This document shows positions 17,941 to 25,419 of a DNA stretch of 64,000 nt, in pieces (position 1 is the first letter of the stretch; each line of letters opens with the position of its first letter). The stretch spans positions 1 to 64,000 of the forward strand of contig CANPWL010000004.1 in assembly GCA_947584375.1 (NCBI GenBank), in the 5' to 3' direction. Source of the stretch: an uncultured Clostridia bacterium (GTDB taxonomy: Bacteria > Bacillota > Clostridia > Oscillospirales > Ruminococcaceae). Position numbers and translations under genes: made by a program. A model generated the notes under the pieces. That model saw only the letters and a list, made by a program, of their open reading frames with translations, was not told the origin of the DNA and made no database searches.

Positions 17941-17994
17941 TATGAACTGATGAACTAATAGAGACTTCTTAAGAGGTCTTTATTTTTTTATAAT
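17941..17994 (+). promoter_or_regulatory. second 29-bp element, terminator and promoter
   Basis: Positions 17941-17969 repeat the 14470 element nearly exactly. The dyad AATAGAGACTTCTT/AAGAGGTCTTTATT (two wobble pairs) is followed by T7, so here the element also works as an intrinsic terminator for the dehydrogenase gene. TATAAT at 17989-17994 can serve the DUF362 gene. Just upstream, AGTTCAGTTATAAC and TATGAACT contain an inverted AGTTCA/TGAACT pair typical of LysR sites. Confidence 0.6.
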
Positions 17995-18045
17995 ATAAGT
18001 GTATAAATAAATTTTAGGCTATAAAAATTGAAAGGAGTAATTTCT

Positions 18046-19386
18046 ATGATGTTGCGTAAAAAGCTTACAATACTTCTTCTGATAGTGGCATTGATATGTC
18101 CTATGGTCTTCAGTGCTGGAAGCGTGCAGGCAGCAAGTAAAGTGAGACTGAATAAGACTAAGATCACCTTAGTTGTAGGGCAAAAAAAGAAACTAAAGGT
18201 AAAAGGCACTAAAAAGAAAGTAAAGTGGTCATCAAGCAAGAAGTCTGTAGTATCAGTATCTAAAAAGGGAGTAATTAAAGCTAAGAAAAAAGGAAAGGCA
18301 GTTATTACCGCTCGTGTTGGAAAAAAGAAATTAAAGTGCAAGGTTACAGTTAAGAAGAAAAAATCAGCTTTGTCTACTACGCTGGCAACCACGAGATTTC
18401 CAACTTCTATAAAAACAACTGCCGGCATAACTTCCAGCATGACAAAGAGCACAACTACCATCCAACCAACTACACAGCCTACTACGACTTCTACATCATC
18501 AGGAGATGTGGATAATAACACGGATTCTATTGTGTATATGACAACTGATATTTCATCTGACGGTTTAATGGCAGCATATAAGGCTTTAGGCGTAGAATTG
18601 ACAGGGAACAATATTGCTGTAAAGCTATCCACAGGAGAACCGCCTGCAAGCAATTATCTTGACCCGAATCTGATAAAAGATCTTGTTCAGCATGTTGATG
18701 GTACTATTGTCGAGTGCAACACGGCTTACGGAGGTTCACGTTCTGAAACGGCTATGCACTATCAGGTGGCTAAGGATCACGGATTTACCGATATTGCAAA
18801 GGTTGTAATAATGGACGAAGACGGTTCAATGAAAATTCCGGTAAACGGCGGAAATAGGCTTTCCGAAAACTATGTAGGCAAGCATTTCGCAGATTTTGAC
18901 GGGTTCTTGGTTCTTTCACACTTCAAGGGTCATGCAATGGCAGGCTTTGGAGGAGCGATAAAGAATATTTCAATAGGTATAGGTTCTAAAGAAGGAAAAT
19001 GTCTGATACACACAGCAGGACAAAGTCATACCAGCCCTTGGGGAGGTAATCAGGATGCATTTTTGGAATCAATGGCTGATGCAGGAAAATCAGTAGTGGA
19101 TGCTTTAAACGGCAACATACTGTATGTCAATGTTATGAATAGGCTTTCTATTGACTGTGATTGTGACGGTAATCCGTCGGAGCCGGATATCCACGATATT
19201 GGAATACTTGCATCAACAGACCCTGTTGCACTCGACCAGGCGTGTGTAGACCTAATCTACAAGGCAGAGGGCAATGCTTCTTTTGTGCGCAGAATGGAAG
19301 GACAAAATGCACAACACGTTTTGGAGGCAGGTGAGAAAATAGGTCTTGGCAGCAGAAGTTATAAGCTTGTTTCAATAGATAATTAG
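18046..19386 (+). CDS. secreted Big_2 + DUF362 protein
   Basis: This 446-residue protein has a Sec signal peptide (~1-30, ending in VQAAS), one Big_2 immunoglobulin-like domain rich in lysine (~32-105), a Thr/Ser-rich linker (~110-160), and a DUF362 domain to the end with HFKGHAMAGFGGAIKNISIG. DUF362 proteins are usually cytosolic and often linked to iron-sulfur ferredoxin domains; this one has none and is predicted extracytoplasmic. The ATG at 18046 is preferred because GAAAGGAG precedes it. It opens the second sub-operon and may work with the exported flavodoxins. Confidence 0.88.
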   Translation: MMLRKKLTILLLIVALICPMVFSAGSVQAASKVRLNKTKITLVVGQKKKLKVKGTKKKVKWSSSKKSVVSVSKKGVIKAKKKGKAVITARVGKKKLKCKVTVKKKKSALSTTLATTRFPTSIKTTAGITSSMTKSTTTIQPTTQPTTTSTSSGDVDNNTDSIVYMTTDISSDGLMAAYKALGVELTGNNIAVKLSTGEPPASNYLDPNLIKDLVQHVDGTIVECNTAYGGSRSETAMHYQVAKDHGFTDIAKVVIMDEDGSMKIPVNGGNRLSENYVGKHFADFDGFLVLSHFKGHAMAGFGGAIKNISIGIGSKEGKCLIHTAGQSHTSPWGGNQDAFLESMADAGKSVVDALNGNILYVNVMNRLSIDCDCDGNPSEPDIHDIGILASTDPVALDQACVDLIYKAEGNASFVRRMEGQNAQHVLEAGEKIGLGSRSYKLVSIDN

Positions 19387-19406
19387 AGTTAGAGGGAGTG
19401 ATTTGT

Positions 19407-20318
19407 ATGGAGATATTAGAAGTTTTACAGCGTGAATTTGTTTATCTGCGTTACTATTTTGTGCTTCAGCTTAGTCAGATTGCTCCTTATTATGTGCTGG
19501 GTATTGTACTTGGCAGCGTAATTTCGGTATTTGTCAAGAATCGTATACACGGCTTGTTCCGTGCATTAGGAAACAAAAAACTAGGTGTGCTTGGAGTAAT
19601 TCCTGCAAGTATTCTAGGTATTGCCTCGCCTCTATGTATGTACGGCACAATACCTCTGGCGGCATCGTTCTCAAGAAGCGGTATACGCGATGATTGGCTG
19701 GCAGCGTTTATGATGAGTTCTATTTTGCTCAATCCTCAGCTTATTCTGTATAGCACTGCTTTGGGCAGTGTAGCTCTGACAGTCAGACTGGTATCCTGCT
19801 TTGTATGCGGAGTTGTTGCAGGACTTTTGATTAGATTATTTTATAGAAATAAGAGCTTCTTTAACTTCACTGGCTTTGATGAGCCGCATAATCACGACAC
19901 AGACCCGAACCTATTTCTAAGACTGCTTAAAAATATCGGCAGAAATATCAAGGCAACTGCTCTATGGTTTCTGATCGGAGTATTGCTTTCGGCGCTATTT
20001 CAGCGGTATGTACCGGCATATTCGTTTGCTAAGCTTTTTGGGGAAGGAAACGAGGGATTTGGTGTGTTAATGGCGGCGACTATCGGTGTACCGCTATACG
20101 CTTGCGGCGGAGGAACTATTCCGCTTTTAAGGGAGTGGCTCTACTCAGGTATGAGTATGGGCAGTGCCGCAGCATTTATGCTGACTGGTCCGTCTACTAA
20201 AATAACCAATCTAGGTGCGCTTAAAATCGTACTCGGTGTAAAGCGGTTTTTGCTTTATTTAGCTTTTGTTATCGTATTTTCACTATTAACTGGATTTATT
20301 GTTAATATTGTGATATAA
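19407..20318 (+). CDS. permease (ArsP/DUF318-like)
   Basis: A 303-residue membrane protein with about eight predicted spans, of the predicted permease group that includes ArsP_1 (PF03773) and SO_0444-like Cu/Zn efflux proteins. The motifs SPLCMYGTIPLAAS near the first third and ACGGGTIPLLREWL near the last third fit the two-halves repeat of that family. The substrate cannot be read: metals, arsenicals and organic anions are known for relatives. The ATG at 19407 lies 9 bases after GAGGGAG. It is 20 bases after DUF362, in the same operon. Confidence 0.83.
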   Translation: MEILEVLQREFVYLRYYFVLQLSQIAPYYVLGIVLGSVISVFVKNRIHGLFRALGNKKLGVLGVIPASILGIASPLCMYGTIPLAASFSRSGIRDDWLAAFMMSSILLNPQLILYSTALGSVALTVRLVSCFVCGVVAGLLIRLFYRNKSFFNFTGFDEPHNHDTDPNLFLRLLKNIGRNIKATALWFLIGVLLSALFQRYVPAYSFAKLFGEGNEGFGVLMAATIGVPLYACGGGTIPLLREWLYSGMSMGSAAAFMLTGPSTKITNLGALKIVLGVKRFLLYLAFVIVFSLLTGFIVNIVI

Positions 20319-20339
20319 ATTAATAAGGAGGATTTTATT

Positions 20340-20918
20340 ATGTCTAATACAACAATTATAAGAACAATAGAAAAACCCCGTCTGTCGGTTAAAGTACAGA
20401 CAATAGCAACTATTTTAGCTATCGCTGGAGCGGTTGCTGTTCCGCAGTTGTTTCACTTGCTTGGTGCAGTTTCTGGGCTTGGAACGGCTCTTGGCGAAAC
20501 ATTCTTGCCAATGCATCTTCCGATTATTTTAGTCGGTCTTCTGGCAGGTCCGTATGCCGGAGCAATTTCAGGACTGCTCGGACCTCTTATGAGTTTTGCA
20601 CTTTCCGGTATGCCAAGTGCTGCAATGCTTCCGTTTATGATGATTGAACTATGTGTATACGGTCTTTCGGCAGGATTGCTCCGCAATGTAAAGATACCAA
20701 CAATCGGAAAGGTTTTAGCTGTACAGGTTACAGGTTGTGCGATACGTGCGGCAGCTATTTTGATAGCAGTTTATGCTTTTGGTAATGACAGTATAAAGGT
20801 ATCTGCTATTTGGAATAGTATTAGCGCAGGTATTTTTGGTCTGGTACTCCAATGGGCACTTTTACCATTAATAATTTACCGTGTGGAAAATATTAAAAAT
20901 AAAAATACAGGTGATTAA
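20340..20918 (+). CDS. ECF transporter S-component
   Basis: The 192-residue protein has an N-terminal cytosolic stretch followed by about six predicted spans, the size and layout of vitamin-binding S-components of ECF (energy-coupling factor) importers. The motif HLPIILVGLLAGPYAGAISGLLGPL resembles the family's second-to-third span. No ATPase (EcfA) or T-subunit gene is nearby, so it presumably shares a distant module. The ligand is unknown; since neighbours are flavodoxins, a flavin is an attractive but unproven guess. Ribosome site AAGGAGG is well placed. Confidence 0.85.
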   Translation: MSNTTIIRTIEKPRLSVKVQTIATILAIAGAVAVPQLFHLLGAVSGLGTALGETFLPMHLPIILVGLLAGPYAGAISGLLGPLMSFALSGMPSAAMLPFMMIELCVYGLSAGLLRNVKIPTIGKVLAVQVTGCAIRAAAILIAVYAFGNDSIKVSAIWNSISAGIFGLVLQWALLPLIIYRVENIKNKNTGD

Positions 20919-20919
20919 T

Positions 20920-21579
20920 ATGAAAAAAGTAATTGCATTATTTACAAGTTTATTTATTGTTGTATCTTTTACTGCGTGCAGTCAGAATACTAATGATAGT
21001 TCGTCAGATACTTCATCTGAAACAAGTACAAGTAAAGAATCACAAACAGAAAATACAACCAATGAAGTAGCCGCTGAAAATTCAGAAACAGTAGGCAGTA
21101 AAGCCTTAGTAGTATATTTTTCGGCAACGGGAAATACTAAGTCTGTTGCAGGTTATATCGCTGACGCAACTAACGCTGATACATTTGAATTGATACCTAA
21201 AGAACCATATAGCGATGATGATCTGGATTGGACAAATGAGGAAAGCCGTGTATCACGTGAGCATGACAATACCGATTTGAGAAATGTAGAGCTTACTTCA
21301 ACTACTGTTGAGAATTGGGAAGACTACAAAACTGTATTTATAGGCTATCCCATCTGGTGGGGAATCGCCGCATGGCCGGTAAATGGATTTATTACTGCAA
21401 ACGATTTTACCGGAAAAACTGTGATACCGTTTTGTACTTCGTCCAGTTCCGGAATTGGTGAAAGCGGAGAGCTTTTAGCAAAGGAAGCCGGAACAGGTAA
21501 CTGGCTGGAGGGTGAAAGATTCCAGTCGGGAGCATCAGAAGACGATGTTAAGGACTGGGTAGAAGGTCTTGATTTATAA
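20920..21579 (+). CDS. flavodoxin lipoprotein
   Basis: A 219-residue lipoprotein: signal sequence MKKVIALFTSLFIVVSFTAC with the lipobox Cys at 20, then a Ser/Thr/Glu-rich spacer of about 45 residues, then a flavodoxin domain (VVYFSATGNTKSVAGYI, GYPIWWGIAAWP, PFCTSSSSGIGE). It is most similar in its domain to the product of 16044. It starts 1 base after the stop of the S-component, with AGGTGAT just upstream, and should be anchored on the outer face of the membrane. Confidence 0.9.
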   Translation: MKKVIALFTSLFIVVSFTACSQNTNDSSSDTSSETSTSKESQTENTTNEVAAENSETVGSKALVVYFSATGNTKSVAGYIADATNADTFELIPKEPYSDDDLDWTNEESRVSREHDNTDLRNVELTSTTVENWEDYKTVFIGYPIWWGIAAWPVNGFITANDFTGKTVIPFCTSSSSGIGESGELLAKEAGTGNWLEGERFQSGASEDDVKDWVEGLDL

Positions 21580-21593
21580 AGGAAATTGTCTGC

Positions 21594-21622
21594 TATGAAC
21601 TAATAAACTAATTGAGACTTCT
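21594..21622 (+). promoter_or_regulatory. third 29-bp element upstream of second reductase
   Basis: Twenty-four of 29 bases match the 17941 copy. The right arm of the dyad is absent, so no hairpin forms here, yet the left part is conserved. That argues the sequence is kept as a protein-binding site and not only as a terminator. It lies 58 bases before the next start codon. Confidence 0.5.
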
Positions 21623-21680
21623 CACAAAGCTTAAATCAGGATAAAATAATGATAACAACAATCTCAAGGAGGAAATTATT

Positions 21681-22520
21681 ATGGAATTCACTACATTAAA
21701 CAATGAAATAAAAATGCCAATGGCAGGTATAGGTGTATTTATGATGTCACCATCTGAGGCTGAAGCGTCAGTTGGAAGCGCACTTAAGTGCGGAGTAAGA
21801 CTTATTGATACGGCAAATGGCTATATGAATGAAAGCGGAACGGGTCGAGGTATCAAAAAGAGCGGAGTACCTCGTGAAGAAATCTTTTTAGTGACCAAGC
21901 TATGGCCTACAGTATACGAAAAGGAAACATCGGTAGATGAGACTTTAGCAAGACTGGGAACTGATTATATTGATCTTTTATTTCTGCATCAGCCTACCGA
22001 TAATTGGAGAGACGGTTATAAGAATATCGAGAAAGCAGTTAAGGAAGGTAAAGTCAAGGCAATAGGTTTGTCGAATTTTCCTGATGAGCTTTTGAAAGAG
22101 GCAATTGATACTATGGAGATAAAACCTCAGGTAGTACAGGTAGAGGCACATCCATATTACCCACAAACGGAGCTAAATAAGATACTTAAAAAAGATGATA
22201 TTAAGCTTATGGCATGGTATCCTCTCGGACATGGTGATAAGAGTTTGATTGAGCAGCCGATATTCGGAGAGCTTGCAAAGAAGTATGGAAAAACTAATGC
22301 TCAGATTATCCTGAGATGGCATATTCAAAGTGGAAATATAATTATTCCGGGTTCAAAAAATCCTGATCATATCAGAGACAACTTTGATATTTTCGACTTC
22401 TCTCTAACTGATGAGGATATGTCAGAAATCGCTAAGGTAGACAAGGGTGTAAGATATTACACGGCAACTCCTGAGATAATTGCATCATACGCAAAGATGG
22501 AACTTCAGCCAGACCTATAA
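21681..22520 (+). CDS. aldo/keto reductase, second copy
   Basis: A 279-residue aldo/keto reductase with the tetrad Asp and Tyr (LIDTANGYMNE), Lys (VTKLW) and His (LFLHQP), and the coenzyme segment NIIIPGSKNPDHIRDNFDIF. It is clearly a paralogue of 14575, but diverged, so the duplication is old or the two were acquired separately. AAGGAGG precedes the ATG. It ends the redox cluster. Confidence 0.93.
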   Translation: MEFTTLNNEIKMPMAGIGVFMMSPSEAEASVGSALKCGVRLIDTANGYMNESGTGRGIKKSGVPREEIFLVTKLWPTVYEKETSVDETLARLGTDYIDLLFLHQPTDNWRDGYKNIEKAVKEGKVKAIGLSNFPDELLKEAIDTMEIKPQVVQVEAHPYYPQTELNKILKKDDIKLMAWYPLGHGDKSLIEQPIFGELAKKYGKTNAQIILRWHIQSGNIIIPGSKNPDHIRDNFDIFDFSLTDEDMSEIAKVDKGVRYYTATPEIIASYAKMELQPDL

Positions 22521-23028
22521 TAAGGATTTGAATTTATGAGTTACCTGATATGGGTAAATAAAACTTATAAGCCTAACGCCATCTGAACCCATAAGTCCAA
22601 ATGGCATTAATTTAAGTTTTCGGTTTTCAAAATATGATTATTATAACAGAAAAGAAAAACTGCTTAATATAAAATTGACTTTTTTCTGAAAGTGCTAGTT
22701 CAAGTCCATATCGGAAAAATCTTTTTTGCTACCTCCTTCCAGCAACGGTGACGTTGCATCCGATCCGCGCATTCGTAAGTGCGTGGATTTTTGTATTTAT
22801 GCTCGCGTTAGTAGTGCATATTTTTGAAAAAGTATTTCCAGCAGGTGTGACCCCTGCACGCATTGCCGACTTTGGCTAGTTTGCCGAAGTCGGTTAATTT
22901 TATGCAACGGTGGGTTAACACTTAGAAAAAAGCAGCATTGCCGCCGGAGTCTGTTCGCGTTTCACATTTTGTGGAACGTGGATTTTTTATATCTCGCAAG
23001 CAGGATATCCATTTGGTTCACGCTGGTC
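22521..23028. other. long intergenic region with hairpins and repeat fragments
   Basis: No intact gene. It holds a weak GCCAT/ATGGC dyad at about 22580-22612, a T-arm-like AGTTCAAGTCC at about 22688, a CAACGGTGACGTTG module at 22743-22756, the terminator-like hairpin 22763-22792, GTGACCCCTGCAC at 22847-22859 (found inverted at 56658-56670), an 11-bp stem CCGACTTTGGC/GCCGAAGTCGG at 22866-22893, and an AACGGTGGGTTAACACTT repeat end at about 22903-22920. A tiny frame at 22536 (MSYLIWVNKTYKPNAI) has no gene support. Confidence 0.55.
22763..22792 (+). terminator. probable intrinsic terminator
   Basis: ATCCGCGCA (22763-22771) pairs with TGCGTGGAT (22780-22788), one G-U pair, followed by TTTTTG. 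It sits about 240 bases after the second reductase and could end that transcript. Confidence 0.5.
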
Positions 23029-23058
23029 TTGATTTCTTTATGATAGTTATGTTATAAT
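23029..23058 (+). promoter_or_regulatory. probable promoter of the aminotransferase gene
   Basis: TTGATT (23029-23034), an 18-bp spacer and TATAAT (23053-23058), about 48 bases before the start codon. Confidence 0.55.
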
Positions 23059-23106
23059 AAATTAATTAGCATAATAAAAAACTCTAAAATAAGGAGTATG
23101 AACAAT

Positions 23107-24300
23107 ATGACATATAACTTTTCAGAAAAGGTATCTCATCTTCAGGCATCGGCAATTCGTGAGATATTGAAGTTTACTTCAGACCCGGAGGTTATTTCAT
23201 TTGCGGCAGGAAATCCTGCTCCTGAGGCTTTTCCTGTGGATGATGTAAAGAGGATTTCAAAGGATATTTTTAATAAAGACCCAATACTGGCTCTTCAGTA
23301 TTCGGTAACGGAGGGCTATATGCCGCTCAGAAATGTTCTTAAGGAGAGAATGAAAGCACAGGGGAATTTTGATCCTGATAAAGATGAGCTTATTATTACT
23401 TCGGGAGCACAGCAGTCTAACGAACTTGCGGCAAAGGTTCTATGTGACGAGGGTGATACAATTATTTGCGAAGCACCGTCTTTTATAGGTTCTCTTAATG
23501 CGTTTAAGTCATATAATGTTAATCTTGTAGGCGTTGAACTGGAAAACGACGGAATAAATTTAGATAAACTTGAAGCTGCTATTAAGTCAAACAAGAACAC
23601 AAGGCTTATTTATCTTATTCCTAATTTTCAAAATCCTACGGGGCTTACCATGTCGCTTGAAAAGAGAAAGCGTGTTTATGAGATGGCAAAGAAATATGAT
23701 ATTTTCATTCTGGAAGATAATCCGTATGGTGATATTCGTTTTGCCGGAGAGGATATTCAAAGTATAAAGAGTATGGATACAGACGGTAGGGTTATATATT
23801 CGGGAACTTTTTCAAAGGTTCTTGCACCGGGTATTCGTGTGGGATACTGTTCAGCACCTAAAGAGATTGTTTCAAAAATTATCGTGTGCAAGCAGGTATC
23901 AGATGTTCATACAAATATATGGGCACAGGTTCTGGCAGAGAGGTTTTTAACTACATGCGATATGGAAAAGCATCTTGTAAAAATCAGAAAAATTTATAAG
24001 CATAAATGTGAGCTTATGCTAAGCGAGATTGAAAAGAACTTCTCAGGCAAGATTAGGTGTACAAAGCCGGAAGGCGGACTGTTTATATGGTGTACTCTGC
24101 CTGATGACTGCGATATGATGGGATTTTGCAAAAGGGCGGTTGCCGAGTTTAAGGTAGCTGTTGTTCCCGGAACGGCATTTACTATTAACGAAACTGACAA
24201 AACAACATCATTTAGGCTGAATTTTTCAACGCCAACGGACGAGCAGATCATCAAGGGCTGCGAACTTATAGGAAAGCTTTCACGAGAAATGTTCAATTAA
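23107..24300 (+). CDS. PLP-dependent aminotransferase (class I/II, 2-aminoadipate-like)
   Basis: A 397-residue fold-type I aminotransferase. Typical features are FAAGNPAPEAFP near the start, the pyridoxal-binding region with NFQNPTGLTM, the aspartate in ILEDNPYGDIR and the catalytic lysine in YSGTFSKVLAPGIRVGY. The sequence is closest in feel to the LysN/MocR-type aminotransferases that lack the DNA-binding domain. Substrate uncertain. ATG 23107 is used because AAGGAG lies 8-9 bases upstream; the ATG at 23098 is too close to it. trpS follows on the same strand. Confidence 0.9.
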   Translation: MTYNFSEKVSHLQASAIREILKFTSDPEVISFAAGNPAPEAFPVDDVKRISKDIFNKDPILALQYSVTEGYMPLRNVLKERMKAQGNFDPDKDELIITSGAQQSNELAAKVLCDEGDTIICEAPSFIGSLNAFKSYNVNLVGVELENDGINLDKLEAAIKSNKNTRLIYLIPNFQNPTGLTMSLEKRKRVYEMAKKYDIFILEDNPYGDIRFAGEDIQSIKSMDTDGRVIYSGTFSKVLAPGIRVGYCSAPKEIVSKIIVCKQVSDVHTNIWAQVLAERFLTTCDMEKHLVKIRKIYKHKCELMLSEIEKNFSGKIRCTKPEGGLFIWCTLPDDCDMMGFCKRAVAEFKVAVVPGTAFTINETDKTTSFRLNFSTPTDEQIIKGCELIGKLSREMFN

Positions 24301-24384
24301 ATTAAAGAAATCAAAAGCAAGAGCATATAACTATTGCCAAATACTTATAAATACAAATCTATATAACATTAAAGGAGATTAATT

Positions 24385-25395
24385 ATGCCTGAATTCGACA
24401 AAGAAAAAAAGATTATTTTCAGCGGAATACAGCCAACGGGAGTATTCACACTTGGAAACTATTTAGGAGCAGTCCGCAACTGGGGAACACTTCAGGACGA
24501 ATATAACTGCATATATTCAATAGTTGATTTGCATGCTATCACAGTAAAGCAGGACCCTGCCAAGCTTAGACAAAACTCATTGCAGGCATATGCACTGTTG
24601 CTTGCCTGCGGAATTGATCCGAAGAAGTCGATAGCTTTTTTTCAAAGTCATAACAAATGTCATGCTGAGCTTAATTGGATTTTAGCTTGTTCGACGCAAT
24701 TCGGTGAGCTTTCTAGAATGACGCAATTTAAGGATAAGTCAAAAAAACACGCAGACGACGTTAACGCAGGATTGTTTACATATCCTGTATTAATGGCTGC
24801 GGATATTTTGGCTTATAATGCGGATTTAGTCCCCATTGGTGCTGATCAGAAGCAGCATTTAGAACTTGCGAGAAATGTTGCAGGAAGATTCAATCAAAAG
24901 TACGGTGAGTTTTTCAAACTGCCTGAGCCTTATATACCACCTGTGGGAGCTAGTGTGAAATCTCTTGCAGATCCTACTAAGAAGATGTCAAAATCAGACG
25001 AAAATCAGAATGCGACTGTTTACATTCTAGATGATAAGGACACAATTATAAGAAAGTTCAAAAGAGCGGTTACAGACAGTGAAACTGAAATTTGCTATCG
25101 TGAGGGCAAGTACGGTATAAACAATCTTATGTCAATTTACTCTTGCGTTACTGGTAAGACCTATGATGAGATCGAGAGTGAGTTTGCATCAAAGGGTTAT
25201 GGTGATTTTAAATTAGCGGTAGGCGAGGCGGTAGCTGATTACTTAAAGCCGGTAAGAGATGATTTTGCAAGACTCATTGCTGATAGGGCTTATTTGAAGG
25301 AATGTTACACAAGCGGAGCAGAAGACGCAATGAGAATAACCAACAGGATTCTTTCAAAGGTATATCATAAAGTAGGATTTGTTGATGCAAGATAA
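24385..25395 (+). CDS. trpS: tryptophanyl-tRNA synthetase
   Basis: Charges tRNA-Trp. At 336 residues it matches bacterial TrpRS. The class I signatures are GIQPTGVFTLGNYLGAV at about 14-30 (HIGH-equivalent GNYLGA) and KKMSKSDEN (KMSKS). The 84-base gap upstream is too short for a T-box leader, and none is seen. AAAGGAG precedes the ATG. Confidence 0.97.
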   Translation: MPEFDKEKKIIFSGIQPTGVFTLGNYLGAVRNWGTLQDEYNCIYSIVDLHAITVKQDPAKLRQNSLQAYALLLACGIDPKKSIAFFQSHNKCHAELNWILACSTQFGELSRMTQFKDKSKKHADDVNAGLFTYPVLMAADILAYNADLVPIGADQKQHLELARNVAGRFNQKYGEFFKLPEPYIPPVGASVKSLADPTKKMSKSDENQNATVYILDDKDTIIRKFKRAVTDSETEICYREGKYGINNLMSIYSCVTGKTYDEIESEFASKGYGDFKLAVGEAVADYLKPVRDDFARLIADRAYLKECYTSGAEDAMRITNRILSKVYHKVGFVDAR

Positions 25396-25419
25396 ATGTA
25401 TTTATAATTTCAGGTGTAA

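Noticed and set aside
17988..18653. 221-codon minus-strand frame opposite the DUF362 gene
   Set aside because: It arises from lysine- and threonine-rich codons of the Big_2/linker region read backward; hydrophobic Phe/Val-rich translation is an artefact.
22536..22586. 16-codon frame MSYLIWVNKTYKPNAI
   Set aside because: It faintly recalls the start of D,D-carboxypeptidases (LVNK-x-x-K) but is far too short to call even a pseudogene.
24301..24384. T-box leader before trpS
   Set aside because: The gap is 84 bases, too short for a T-box, and no terminator/antiterminator pair is visible.
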